From Spirochaetia bacterium (GTDB taxonomy: Bacteria > Spirochaetota > Spirochaetia > Sphaerochaetales > Sphaerochaetaceae), in assembly GCA_022482625.1 (NCBI GenBank), contig JAKVOU010000001.1:124001-188000 (forward strand): a stretch of 64,000 bases of DNA. Direction: 5' to 3'. Under the pieces are notes generated by a model that searched no databases, was not told the DNA's origin, and saw only the letters and a list, made by a program, of their open reading frames with translations. Shown in pieces: positions 17,255 to 26,767 of this stretch. Every line of letters begins with the position of its first letter. Position 1 is the first letter of the stretch. A program made the translations under genes and the position numbers.

Positions 17255-19012
17255 TGAAGCTTTCTCCCTTCAGTTGATAAGACATTGAGCGTGCCTTTTC
17301 GTAATCCATCCATGCCCGTTGATAGTATGCGTTTCTTTTCAAGACTTCCTTATGTGTGCCGACTTGGGTAATCGTATGGTTTTCCACGACGGCAACTTTG
17401 TCACACATTTTGATCGTTCCTAGTCTGTGGGCAACAATAATGACTGTCTTTCCCTTGCAGAGGTTTTCGATGGCTTTGTCGATTTCCATTTGATTTTCCG
17501 GGTCAGCCGCGGAAGTTGCCTCATCAAGAATCAGTATCGGTGCATCCTTGAGGATTGCGCGTGCGAGGGCAATTCTTTGTTTTCTCTCCACCGGAAAAGC
17601 GAGAACCAAAACTCCCGACCTTTGTGTCATAGCCATCCGGCAAAGGACATGATAAACTTGTCAATCTGTGCTTTCTGAGCAGCACATCTCACTTCTTCCA
17701 AACTGCTGTTGCTTCCCATTCGGATGTTTTCCAATACACTGTCACTTGTCAGAAAAGTTTTTTGGAATACTATGGCAATATGCTTAAGCAATGAGTCATA
17801 GGCAATACTTTTGACGTTTTTTCCCCCGATAAGGATTGTTCCTTCCCTGACATCATAAAATCGGGCAATCAACTCAATGATGGTACTTTTCCCAGCCCCT
17901 GAACGGCCTACCAAAGCTATTTTTTCACCTAAGGCAATCTGCAGGTTGCAGTGTTGTACTACGTCTGTTTTCCCATCATAGGAAAAGCTGATGTCGTTCA
18001 ATTCGATGCTGGAATCGGTTGGAAAGTTCCCCTTGCTATCATAAGTGGGAATATCGAGGATTTCTTGGGCCTTTGTCACTCCTGTGAGAACTTTGGCAAA
18101 ATTACTTCCGAGTTGTTGAAGCGGACGGATTTCCGTCAGGTATAATGAACCGACGTAAGCGAATAGCAGGAAAATACTGGCACTGATGGAACCTTTTAGG
18201 AAGAACATCCCGCCTATCGGGACCATAAGCAAGATACCGCATTCAATGATGACGATAAATATTGCATACGGGGGGCCCATTTTCCTTGATGTTTCGTTCC
18301 ATACCGTATTCTCTTCGTTGATAGCCATTGAAAAATTCCGAAAAGACTGGCTTCCCATATTATAAGCCTTTATCAGCTTCATGCCGCTGATGTATTCAAT
18401 CATGATGGAGTTGAGTGACATGATGGAGTGATTTATCCTCTCCATCATGTCGCTGGCATTATGAAATAGAATTCCCATTGTTGCGATTGCAGCAAGCATA
18501 GGTACCAAAGATATCAGAGCCAACGGCACATTGACTGTCAGAAGATAGACAAATACTGCAACTGGACCGATCATGTAGTAGATCAGCTCGGGTAAATTGT
18601 GAGCTAGAAAGAGTTCCAATTTTTCAATGTCTTCATTCAGGACTGTTTTGATATTGCCGGTACTCCGTTCATCCAAAGCTCCCAAGGGAACTTTTGCCAT
18701 ATGGTCGATTACCATACAGCGCACTTTGAACAATGCTCTGTAAGCTCCCTTGTGGGAGGCTATGCCTGCACATCCGAACAGGATGAAACGTACAAGTATC
18801 GCAACCGTAATCATACTGGCATTCTTGAGGATGATCTGCTCTGTCATCTGCTTTGCAAAGCCTGCTTTCATCAAGCAATAGATGCCATAGTACGGAACCA
18901 TCATGCATAAACCGCTGATAGCAGCCAACAAGACAGACAGAAACAAATACCATTTATCTTTTCCTGCCCACTGTAGCAGCAGGGTAACTGAATTTGTTTT
19001 TTTTGGCTTCAT
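17241..19012 (-). pseudogene. ABC half transporter, first of the pair, with two frameshifts in the ATPase domain
   Basis: Starts at the ATG at 19012, which overlaps the EcfA stop (ATGA). The membrane domain and Walker A (LVGRSGAGKSTII) are intact. The frame then breaks near 17636-17645, after KFIMSF. A second frame supplies DGYDTKVGSFGSRFSGGEK, and a third frame from about 17590 supplies KQRIALARAILK, PILILDEATSA and the C-terminus. One extra base in a G pair and one extra A in an AAAA run would account for both shifts. As written the gene gives an inactive 461-residue product lacking the signature and Walker B. Because the downstream partner is intact, a sequencing error is a real alternative to decay. 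Confidence 0.8.
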
Positions 19013-20484
19013 TTTTCTTGTCCTTCTTTCGTAATGGAAAACAAGGCTTTTATCTTGTTTGTATTTTCTGGGCAGACCAACAGGTTGCTGGCAAGCTTTC
19101 CTTTGTCCATGTAAAGGAGCCGATTGCAGGTCTGGCACACGAATTCATAGTCGTGTGTAGTCACGAATATAATTTTTCCTTTTCGAGCCAATGACTCGAT
19201 GAGCCTTGCTACTCTTGTCATGCTGTCATAGTCAAGGCCGCTGGTAGGCTCATCAAAAACCAAGATTTCTTTCTTGCAGATTACACTGACAGCTACGGCA
19301 AGACGCTGCTTTTGTCCTCCTGACAAAGTGTTTGGATGCCAGTGTCGGAACGGTGTCAGCTCCAGTTCCTGTAACGTAGCATTTGCCAAAGCCTTGTCAG
19401 GATCCTTGATCCCGAACGTACATTCTTTTTCTACACTTTCTGCAAAAAGCTCATAATTGACGTCCTGCATGACCAGATAGGATTGTTTCATGAGCATTTT
19501 GCGGTTTTGCAAAGAGCCATTTAATATGATTTTTCCGTCTGTTTCCTTGTGCAAGCCGCAGATTGCACGGGAAAGGGTTGTCTTTCCTGCTCCGTTATGT
19601 CCTGAAATTCCAATGATTTCTCCAGCTTTTACAGAGAGACAGATGTCTTTCAAGGTTTTTTGTTTTTTGTGGAATAGATTGATATCCTTTAATTCCAATG
19701 TGGTCCTTGTAGGCCTGGCTTGGGCAGAGCATGGTAATACAGTATGAAGGTCTGTTGCACGTAAGCCCATTTTTCCCCGTAGGAGGGGAGAGAGCAATTG
19801 AAGCTCAAGGGGTGAGTACCTACCTTGCAATCTGCCGTTTTCAAAGTAAAATGCACAGTCTATTACATCCATCAGATAGTATAGACGATGCTCTGCAATC
19901 AAGATGGTTTTCCGTTGCTTCTTTAAAAGAATTAAGGTTTCTTTCAAGTCTTCAATAGCGCTTATGTCCAGGTTTGAGGAAGGCTCGTCCAAGAGGTAGA
20001 TGTCAGGGTTCATTGCATATACCGAGGCAAGGGCAATCTTTTGCTTTTCTCCACCTGACAGTTCAAAGATGCTCCTGTCTGATAGATTTTCAATGTGCAG
20101 GTCCTTTTTGGCTTGCGTGACTCTCTGATGAAGTTCTTTTGTCGGCAAAGCAATGTTTTCGGTACCGAATGCAATCTCGCTATCTGTGTCTACATTGAAG
20201 AACTGCGTTCTGGGATTTTGAAATACCGAGCCTACTTGTGTAGCAATTTTGTGCATTGGCGTTTCAGAAATTTCCATATTGTTGACAGTGATATGGCCTG
20301 TCAGCTTTCCTGGGAAAAAGTATGGGATCAGACCATTTATAAGCCGCATGAAGGTCGTTTTCCCACAACCGGAGCGTCCACAGAGTAGGATGCATTTGCC
20401 CGTAGGAATGGTAAGATCAATATTTTCCAAACTTTTCACAGCCCTGCCGGCATATGAGAATGATACATTTTCCAATTGAATCAA
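19009..20484 (-). CDS. ECF transporter ATPase with two ATPase domains
   Basis: 491 residues holding two complete ABC ATPases. The first has LLCGRSGCGKTTFM, LSGGEKQKIAL and IYLLDEPSSNLD; the second has GISGHNGAGKTTL, LSGGQKQRLAV and ILVFDEPTSGLD. Such fused EcfA-EcfA' proteins drive energy-coupling-factor importers together with the EcfT and S subunits, here encoded directly upstream. Its stop overlaps the ATG of the first ABC half transporter, so the ECF module and the half-transporter pair are co-translated and probably act on the same substrate. Confidence 0.9.
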   Translation of the reverse strand: MIQLENVSFSYAGRAVKSLENIDLTIPTGKCILLCGRSGCGKTTFMRLINGLIPYFFPGKLTGHITVNNMEISETPMHKIATQVGSVFQNPRTQFFNVDTDSEIAFGTENIALPTKELHQRVTQAKKDLHIENLSDRSIFELSGGEKQKIALASVYAMNPDIYLLDEPSSNLDISAIEDLKETLILLKKQRKTILIAEHRLYYLMDVIDCAFYFENGRLQGRYSPLELQLLSPLLRGKMGLRATDLHTVLPCSAQARPTRTTLELKDINLFHKKQKTLKDICLSVKAGEIIGISGHNGAGKTTLSRAICGLHKETDGKIILNGSLQNRKMLMKQSYLVMQDVNYELFAESVEKECTFGIKDPDKALANATLQELELTPFRHWHPNTLSGGQKQRLAVAVSVICKKEILVFDEPTSGLDYDSMTRVARLIESLARKGKIIFVTTHDYEFVCQTCNRLLYMDKGKLASNLLVCPENTNKIKALFSITKEGQEK

Positions 20485-20498
20485 ATTTGTTTACTCCT

Positions 20499-21206
20499 TT
20501 ATAGAAAATGCCTTGCAATAAAATAAACGACGAAGCTAGAAAGGATAATGTAGTCAGTAGCACGAAGGTGTATGCGTACAAAGCAGGTACGGGGCTTTGG
20601 GTTCTCTATACCTCGCGTTACAGCTGCGATTGATAGCTCATCCGTTGCTTTTGAGGCTGCCATCAGCAATGGTGTGTAGACACATTCAAGAGTTGTCGAC
20701 GGGTGTTTCAAAAATCCGATTACCGTAGGTGATACATCCCTCAGCCGCATGGCATCTTTGATGAACTGCCAATCTTCCCGTATTGTCGGTATGTATCGGA
20801 GCATGATTGCCAAAGGGATTGTAAGTGCTTTTGGTACATGAAGTTTGTGCATGGCAGAAAGAAATTCATTGACTTTTGTCGTTTTTATTATGATGTTCCC
20901 CATGAAGCCGCATGGGTACACCTTATGTACCAATCCCAAGAAAGCAACAAGCACAGCTTGTGTGGATTCCTTGGGAAAAGAATATATTGCTTCTGTCAGG
21001 AAATAGAAAATTACATAACCGACGATTCCCAAGATTGCCATGCGCAACCTTCCACACAGAAGTGCGAAGAGTGCAATGAGGAGTACAAGACCCAGTTCAT
21101 ATGGTAAGTCAGGAGCCATTGAAGCTGCTAATACACTGATTACCAGAATAGACATTTTGGTTCGGGGATCGAACCATATGCCCTTTCTGTTTGTTTTGCT
21201 GTTCAT
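20499..21206 (-). CDS. ECF transporter transmembrane protein EcfT
   Basis: 235 residues with about five hydrophobic helices. Family features are DPRTKMSILVISVLAAS at the N-terminus and the two coupling-helix Ala-Arg-Gly-like motifs, seen here as DAMRLRDVS and AAVTRGIENP. EcfT links the paired ATPases to the S subunit. Its start overlaps the stop of the S-subunit gene and it is followed 14 nt later by the double EcfA. Confidence 0.88.
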   Translation of the reverse strand: MNSKTNRKGIWFDPRTKMSILVISVLAASMAPDLPYELGLVLLIALFALLCGRLRMAILGIVGYVIFYFLTEAIYSFPKESTQAVLVAFLGLVHKVYPCGFMGNIIIKTTKVNEFLSAMHKLHVPKALTIPLAIMLRYIPTIREDWQFIKDAMRLRDVSPTVIGFLKHPSTTLECVYTPLLMAASKATDELSIAAVTRGIENPKPRTCFVRIHLRATDYIILSSFVVYFIARHFL

Positions 21207-21814
21207 GCAGTAATGCCAGCTTTTTTAAATTGTTTTTTCAGCAGTTTCTTGCCAACCAAGCCACTCAGACTTGCTATGGCTATCGTGCCTACAAACATGA
21301 TGATCAACACGATTGGACTTGCCATTGCATTCATTGTTTCAATATAGGATTGAGTCGTACCGCCTTCCATCATCGTCGTAGCCCAACTTGAAGGATTGAT
21401 GAAATAGACTAGATAGGTACCTGTACCACCAAGACATAGGATTGCATAGGCAACAATATTCATTCTTGTACTTTTATATTTTTTGCTTCCGGCAATTATA
21501 TCGGCTATGATACCACATATGATATAGCCAAGGTCCATTCCCCAGTGCATTCCCAAGAGGAAATAGATGATACCGAGCAGAATTCCTGCAATAGTTATCG
21601 GGCCGCGTTTCGGAACTTTTGCTATTAAAAGTAAGAATATAGGTCCTGACAGCAAGGCAGAACCTATCGGCATGTAAAAGGTTGTCATCGGGTTGATTCC
21701 AAATGGTATGCTGGCAATAAACATTGCCATCCACAGTAGTGCTGAAAAGATGCCGGTAGTAACCAAGTCTTTTATTGTAAGTCCTCTTTGGTTTGCATAA
21801 GATTTTCCAGACAT
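21203..21814 (-). CDS. ECF transporter S component, MptD/Trep_Strep family
   Basis: 203 residues from the ATG at 21814 (GAGGAG, 8-nt gap); a longer frame begins 9 codons earlier without a site. Six hydrophobic helices and blocks such as IKDLVTTGIFSALLWM, GPIFLLLIAKVPKRG and IAGSKKYKSTRMNIVAYA match the Trep_Strep family of substrate-binding subunits (TIGR02185 type). The S subunit captures the ligand at the membrane. Family members often sit beside IrtAB-like ABC pairs and AraC regulators, as here, which points to iron or siderophore rather than a vitamin. It is the first gene of a six-gene operon. Confidence 0.88.
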   Translation of the reverse strand: MSGKSYANQRGLTIKDLVTTGIFSALLWMAMFIASIPFGINPMTTFYMPIGSALLSGPIFLLLIAKVPKRGPITIAGILLGIIYFLLGMHWGMDLGYIICGIIADIIAGSKKYKSTRMNIVAYAILCLGGTGTYLVYFINPSSWATTMMEGGTTQSYIETMNAMASPIVLIIMFVGTIAIASLSGLVGKKLLKKQFKKAGITA

Positions 21815-21852
21815 TTTCTCTACTCCTCTTCGATGTCCCAAGCTTCTGTCTG

Positions 21853-21901
21853 TTGACGTCTTCTTGGGTCGATTGTATAATTTTTGTTAGATAGAACTAA
21901 C
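21853..21901 (+). promoter_or_regulatory. Promoter of the AraC gene with a TTAG/CTAA dyad at the start site
   Basis: TTGACG (21853-21858), a 17-nt spacer and TATAAT (21876-21881) form a near-consensus promoter reading rightward. GTTAG-ATAGAA-CTAAC (21886-21901), a dyad with DtxR-type half-sites, covers its predicted start. On the other strand the same dyad lies between weak -35 and -10 boxes for the S-component gene, so one protein could control both directions. Confidence 0.55.
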
Positions 21902-22007
21902 TATATGGACCAAAATAGCATCGAACTTGATGAAGAACAATAATTCGAGCGAAATTTTGCCTCATCGTTTCAAAAGAAAGCCTTATCGTTTCAAGAGGGG
22001 GTACGTT

Positions 22008-22979
22008 ATGCAGGAAACAATGGAGGGTTGGAATACTACAATTGTTGAATCTATGGGTTTTTCTTTATGTTTAGGGGAAAATCGCTATGGAACAATGGGG
22101 CAATGCTGGAAATTAGCACCTGAGGTAGGGGAGGGATTTTTTTGGGCATATGGAGAAAAAGATCTGTTTGATATCAAAATCCATGATTTTTATTTCAATG
22201 AAGATATGCTGATTGAAAATAGGATAGCAGGGTATCTGAGTATATTTTATTATGATTCCATTTCAGGAGAACAACTTACGCCTTATAGGCAAATGAGTCC
22301 TGGATGTATTCAAAGCCTTGTCGGCAACGACAAACCATACAGAATTCGGATACATAAGAAAATCCCTGTCCGCTGTATCGGGATAGGAATTTCGCCGGTC
22401 TATTATGGGAACTACATGAAAGATCGTTATTCAAAAGAGTATTTTGATCCACATACTGCCTTTGCCAAGCTTAATCAAGATGAGGATTTTCCTGAACTGG
22501 TATTTTTGCTGAAGCAGGTTGAAAACTATAGGGGAGAGGGAATTGCTGCCAAGATGTTCTATGAGGGTAAGGTTTCAGAAGTCGTTTCCTTGTTAATCGG
22601 ACGAATGGAACGCAACTCTCGACAAATGAGCAATAGAAAAATCGATGAACATGATAGTAAGCAGATAAAGGTAGCAGTCGATTATATTGATGCTCACTAT
22701 GCCTATGATATTCCTTTGAAACAGCTGGCTGGATTTGCCTGCATGGGTACTACAAAGTTCAAAGTAGTATTCAAAAATCTATATGGATGCACGGTGACAA
22801 ACTATATTCAGCGACAGCGGTTACATCATGCAGAATGTCTTTTGACACAAAACAATCTGACCGTAGGTCAAATTGCGGAAAGTGTCGGTTATTCAACTTC
22901 CAGCCGATTGGCAAAACTGTTTCGGCAACATACAGGTCTCTTGCCGACAGAGTTCCGAAAAATGGTCAAAAGAAACTAG
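22008..22979 (+). CDS. AraC-family transcriptional regulator
   Basis: 323 residues from the ATG at 22008 (GAGGGGG, 6-nt gap). An earlier ATG at 21927 would add a basic 27-residue tail but has no clear site. The last 100 residues are the paired helix-turn-helix of AraC regulators: IPLKQLAGFACMGTTKFK, then LTVGQIAESVGYSTSSRLA and FRQHTGLLPTEFRK. The N-terminal part resembles PchR/YbtA-like sensors of ferric siderophores, which activate the matching uptake genes. Transcribed divergently from the ECF/ABC operon, it is probably its activator. Confidence 0.9.
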   Translation: MQETMEGWNTTIVESMGFSLCLGENRYGTMGQCWKLAPEVGEGFFWAYGEKDLFDIKIHDFYFNEDMLIENRIAGYLSIFYYDSISGEQLTPYRQMSPGCIQSLVGNDKPYRIRIHKKIPVRCIGIGISPVYYGNYMKDRYSKEYFDPHTAFAKLNQDEDFPELVFLLKQVENYRGEGIAAKMFYEGKVSEVVSLLIGRMERNSRQMSNRKIDEHDSKQIKVAVDYIDAHYAYDIPLKQLAGFACMGTTKFKVVFKNLYGCTVTNYIQRQRLHHAECLLTQNNLTVGQIAESVGYSTSSRLAKLFRQHTGLLPTEFRKMVKRN

Positions 22980-23017
22980 CAAGAGAATCAATGGCAAATG
23001 TAGCTCATATACTTATA

Positions 23018-23782
23018 TCAATGTAGTTGAACCAGCTTTTTCCCTGTATATTTTCCCATATTCTTCTTGAGTTTGCTGACGGGAAACGGCTTGCCATGTG
23101 CTGGGTAGATTGTTTTCGCTCCATCTGCAATGATTTTTTGCCAGCTTTTGTAATATTCATCTATGTTACAGATGAAAATCACACAGTTCTTTGTACCTGC
23201 AAAGGAAAGCATATGTGCAGCGGTATCTCCTGCCAAACAACTGCCGTCATCGAACAGGACTGAAATTGAATCTACGGTATGACCTGGCGTAGCAATGATC
23301 TTTCCTTGTAAAGGAATCCCTATTTCCTGTAACTGCATATCGCCATCGACAAGGATATCACAGTCCCTGGTAATGTATGGCGTAAATTTCAGATTCTTTG
23401 CCTTGTCGACTTTTTTTCTCAAGATGACTGAAAGATAGAACTGTTTGCGTCTGAGAAGCCATGCAACCCGCTTGTTGAGCAAGCCGCCTCCATGGGATTG
23501 GTCATTTTCTCCTTTTGCAATGAGATCCTTGCATGGTTTTGACATGACGATACGGATGGAACTGTTTTCCTGAAGAATGTAATGCAACAGCCCGCAATGG
23601 TCGTCATGATGATGCGTCAGGATCATATAGGAAACTTGAGAAAGGGATATTCCTACTTCTTTCAACCGTTCCTTGAAGAGGTCCCGATCTTCTTCATAAC
23701 CGCTGTCCACAAGTACGTATTGGTTACCTGCTTTTACCAGAAAACAATTTGTAACACTTAGTCTGATCGGAATTATTTCCAT
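23018..23782 (-). CDS. Metallo-beta-lactamase-fold hydrolase
   Basis: 254 residues. The metal-binding motif THHHDDHCG (HxHxDH, about residues 56-63), GHTVDS with a third His, AGDTAAH with a bridging Asp and PAHGKP with a late His are all present in order. It is therefore a complete binuclear-metal MBL enzyme of the glyoxalase-II-like or general hydrolase group. No neighbour indicates a pathway; it converges on the AraC gene and may be a small thioester or lactone hydrolase. Confidence 0.88.
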   Translation of the reverse strand: MEIIPIRLSVTNCFLVKAGNQYVLVDSGYEEDRDLFKERLKEVGISLSQVSYMILTHHHDDHCGLLHYILQENSSIRIVMSKPCKDLIAKGENDQSHGGGLLNKRVAWLLRRKQFYLSVILRKKVDKAKNLKFTPYITRDCDILVDGDMQLQEIGIPLQGKIIATPGHTVDSISVLFDDGSCLAGDTAAHMLSFAGTKNCVIFICNIDEYYKSWQKIIADGAKTIYPAHGKPFPVSKLKKNMGKYTGKKLVQLH

Positions 23783-23990
23783 TTCCTACCACCTGTTTCA
23801 GTGGTATCCCAAGGATAATCAGAAAGTCAAGGGATTTACAAAAGGTCTTTATCCTTTCTATGTTTTTCCATATACATATTGTTCTTTTTTGGAAATACCA
23901 ATCAGGAATATTGAGAAAAGAATAGATGGTTCAAAATGAAAAGCTACACCGGTAGGTCGATGTAGCTCTAGAAATAACATATCCTTTTTA

Positions 23991-24410
23991 TCAGATGCTG
24001 TAGACAAAACCAAGGGTAGGTGTGACGGAAATAACTGATTCATCCTTTGCATTTTCATCAGCAAGAAAATCGCCGGTTACGAAAGGATCCCAGGTTACCA
24101 TACAGGAACAGGACAGCGCCATGGAAGAGTTGAATGTATATTTCAGCTTAGCTGCGATACCAGCACCCCAAGCAGAATGACTTTTAAAATAAGAATCATC
24201 GTGGGAGCTGAACACATGGATGAAATTCGGTCCTGCCGCAAGGCCGAGTACCATGGACGGGGAAAGTGCAATCGGATATTGAGCACCTGCAAACAGAAGA
24301 ATCCAGTTGGCATTGTAATCGTGAGAATCAAAAAATACATACGTGGTACCTCCATCAAAAGGTTCGTATGCAATTGTTGTCAATGACCTGCAGAAATCAA
24401 CATTTAGCAA
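23991..24410 (-). pseudogene. C-terminal part of an outer-membrane beta-barrel-like protein, probably 5'-truncated
   Basis: About 139 residues with alternating hydrophobic strands (WILLFAGAQYPIALSPSM, VLGLAAGPNFIHVF, AAKLKYTFNSSMALSCSC) and a C-terminal aromatic-rich strand (TPTLGFVYSI), as in small outer-membrane barrels. The frame stays open about 30 codons upstream to a stop, without an ATG, a ribosome site or a signal peptide; a TTG at 24410 is the only candidate start. The N-terminus therefore seems to be missing. It could instead be a real small gene with an unusual start. Confidence 0.45.
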
Positions 24411-24569
24411 GGCTATTGCTGGGACACCGAACTTTGCCGTGACCGTTTCACCAAGGATTGTTCCTTGTTGTGCTACATGTGTTTTTATTGTAGGGAATAG
24501 GTAAATATATTACCAAATTAATCAGTAAAGTAAATACATTATATGCTACATATTTCCTATATGGGTCGC

Positions 24570-25055
24570 TTAGGGCTTCGGTGGCGGGACCTCTTCTGGC
24601 TCTCCATGAGGAGGTAGTCCTGGCGCAGGGGCAGGTGGGAAATGTATTTCCATCGTTGGTTTCGGAATGATTTCGAAAACTTTGCCGCAGATTGCTGTCT
24701 TTGTCCCAGTCTTGTCAGTCATGTAGCACTGGGCAGTATACAGGCCGGTTGATATCTCATTTATGCTGAAATCCTGAGGAAAGCGAAAGACAGTATGTAT
24801 ATGTCCGTTCTTCCAATCTACCGAATGGGTTTTTGCAATATAGATAGTTCCATTGGGCGCAGTGATATCGCATCCCAAGACTGCGGTTCCTGTCGCAGTA
24901 CTGTCCCTGACATCGTAACGGATGCTCGCAGTTCCTGAACGGTCGATGAATACGCTCATTGAATAAGGATTTACATCGGGATCCCATCCAAAAGTGGCAC
25001 ATCCGCATAAAAGAAGAAGAAACGGCAATAACAGGACAAATCTTTTTACGTACAT
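24570..25055 (-). CDS. Small lipoprotein of unknown function
   Basis: 161 residues from the ATG at 25055 (GGAGGG just upstream). The N-terminus MYVKRFVLLLPFLLLLCGC is a lipoprotein signal with a lipobox ending at Cys. The mature part looks like one immunoglobulin-like or CBM-like beta domain (MSVFIDRSGTASIRYDVR, LGCDITAPNGTIYIAK, GLYTAQCYMTDKTGTK) with a Pro-rich tail ending in EVPPPKP. It probably sits on the periplasmic face of a membrane. No family is recognised. Confidence 0.7.
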   Translation of the reverse strand: MYVKRFVLLLPFLLLLCGCATFGWDPDVNPYSMSVFIDRSGTASIRYDVRDSTATGTAVLGCDITAPNGTIYIAKTHSVDWKNGHIHTVFRFPQDFSINEISTGLYTAQCYMTDKTGTKTAICGKVFEIIPKPTMEIHFPPAPAPGLPPHGEPEEVPPPKP

Positions 25056-25511
25056 GTGACCCTCCACAAAACATGTTTCTGGCTTTTGGAAACAATACCT
25101 GAGATCAGGTTGTTTTCCTCTTGATAGCTTCTGAGAAAGAACAGCTATAGTCTATCATACAATCAGGGATGTAGCAATGTTGCTGTTTTATTTGCTTTTT
25201 GAACATATAGTTAAGTGATTGATATGTTGAACTGTACAACCAATGGAACCAAGCAACGGACTACAATACATTAGTATTGTTTATAAAATACAGTGTATCA
25301 ACTTTGTATTGATTCTGTAACATTGGATTGAGTTGGATGTTATTTGTTTTGTACATAATGACTTATTTCCTTATTATGGACAGATGAGAAATGTTAGGTT
25401 ATAGTTATTGTATAGGACCACTTACTTAGTATCCTATTTCACATTAACAGAGAGGAGTTTATTGCGCGAAGTATAGCCGTAGTTGGTCGCTGAAGACAAA
25501 TGGAGGAGAAT
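25056..25511. other. Intergenic region of about 450 bp with a dyad
   Basis: No gene is seen. ACAATAC (25263-25269) and GTATTGT (25274-25280) form a 7-bp dyad with a 4-nt loop in an AT-rich stretch, possibly an operator for the HD-GYP gene. The SD for that gene (GGAGGA) ends the region. Confidence 0.5.
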
Positions 25512-26579
25512 ATGAATGACGTCGTCGTTGGTATATGTCCCGAAGAACAAAAAGTCCTGTTGCCGGTACTTGCTCCGTATACTGTTCTGGCAGCTTCTTC
25601 AGTCTCACAGCTGTTGTCTTTGCTAGATATACATAGGGATGTTCTTTTTGTGGTTGCAATGCCGGATTATCTTGGTGTCGGAAGCAAAGAGCTTACCCGT
25701 GAAGTGAAAAGAAAATTACCTAATTTGCCTCTTTTGCTTATTGAAAATGATGAAACAACATCTTTTGGCAAGGATTACTTCAATTATGGAGTAGTTGATT
25801 TTTTGGAATATCCCGCTACTGCCGAGGCTTTTTCCCGAAAAATAGAGGTTTATGTCTTGTTCGATGCCATGCTTGAATCATTGGCGGGAGGTTGCCTGAT
25901 CTGTACCGAGAAAAACCATCTTGCAGTAGATGACCAGCTGGTCGAGAGGATAGTAAGAGTATTGCAGGTCAACAATGAAGAACTTGAGACACATATGAAA
26001 CGGACTTCACTGATGATGCAGGTGCTTGCAAACCAGGTTGCGTCACAGCATATTCCTGGATATGAGCTTACCTCAAGACAATTGGAAGCCATGGTCAAAA
26101 TGGCACCATTGCATGATATAGGCAAGTCCTGTATTCCCCCAGAGTTATTGAACAAACCGGGAAGACTGACCAATGATGAATTTGAAGAAGTAAAACTGCA
26201 TGTGATCTGTGGAGCGGCGATGATGCAGCGTCATAAGCCAAGGACTGCTGAATGCCAGATGATGCAGGAGACTGCCAATTCCATTATTCTCTGTCATCAT
26301 GAAAAGTACGATGGAACAGGTTATCCGTATCATCTCAGGAAGGAAGAAATTCCTTTGCCAGGTCGTCTGATGGCTGTGATAGATGTCTATGATGCATTGA
26401 CAAGCGAACGTCCCTACAAGCATGCTTATCCACACAAACAAGCAGTCCACATACTGTTGTCAGGCAAGGGCACTCACTTTGACCCGACGCTTATCAACGT
26501 ATTCCTGACAGTTCAGGAAAAGATACATGAGACTTCTGAAGACTACCATTCTTTGGAGAAATCAGATCAATATTACTAA
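25512..26579 (+). CDS. HD-GYP domain protein with a degenerate receiver domain
   Basis: 355 residues from the ATG at 25512 (GGAGG, 5-nt gap). Residues 1-120 resemble a response-regulator receiver (VVVGICPEEQKVLL, LLLIENDETTSFGKDYFNYG), but the segment that should hold the phosphorylated Asp reads VLFVVAMPDYLG, with no Asp in place. Residues 170-340 are an HD-GYP phosphodiesterase: LHDIGKSCIP, ILCHHEKYDGTGYP, then MAVIDVYDALTSERPYK and GTHFDP. Catalytic His/Asp and the GYP triad are intact, so it should hydrolyse cyclic di-GMP, but phosphorylation control is unlikely. It stands alone, just upstream of ferritin. Confidence 0.9.
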   Translation: MNDVVVGICPEEQKVLLPVLAPYTVLAASSVSQLLSLLDIHRDVLFVVAMPDYLGVGSKELTREVKRKLPNLPLLLIENDETTSFGKDYFNYGVVDFLEYPATAEAFSRKIEVYVLFDAMLESLAGGCLICTEKNHLAVDDQLVERIVRVLQVNNEELETHMKRTSLMMQVLANQVASQHIPGYELTSRQLEAMVKMAPLHDIGKSCIPPELLNKPGRLTNDEFEEVKLHVICGAAMMQRHKPRTAECQMMQETANSIILCHHEKYDGTGYPYHLRKEEIPLPGRLMAVIDVYDALTSERPYKHAYPHKQAVHILLSGKGTHFDPTLINVFLTVQEKIHETSEDYHSLEKSDQYY

Positions 26580-26698
26580 ATCGGCAAGTTGCCTTAAAAG
26601 TAGCTTCTTAATGCCTGCGATGTTGATTGCAGAAAGCAATGAGCTCAGTATTTGATTTCTTTGTTTCTCAGGATTGAAAAATAAACCTTTAAAATTAT

Positions 26699-26747
26699 CA
26701 ATAATTATTCTCAATAGCTTGACCTGCAACAGTATCCTTTGTAAATT
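26699..26747 (+). promoter_or_regulatory. Ferritin promoter with an upstream Fur-like site
   Basis: CAATAATTATTCTCA (26699-26713) matches 11 of 14 defined positions of the 7-1-7 Fur consensus TGATAATNATTATCA. A promoter follows: TTGACC (26719-26724), a 17-nt spacer and TAAATT (26742-26747). The site lies upstream of the -35 box, a place that allows activation as well as repression. Confidence 0.5.
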
Positions 26748-26767
26748 GGAGTCATGGAGGAATTTTT

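Noticed and set aside
22008-22979. Start of the AraC regulator at 21927
   Set aside because: It adds a basic 27-residue tail with no ribosome site, while 22008 has GAGGGGG at good spacing; kept as an alternative only.
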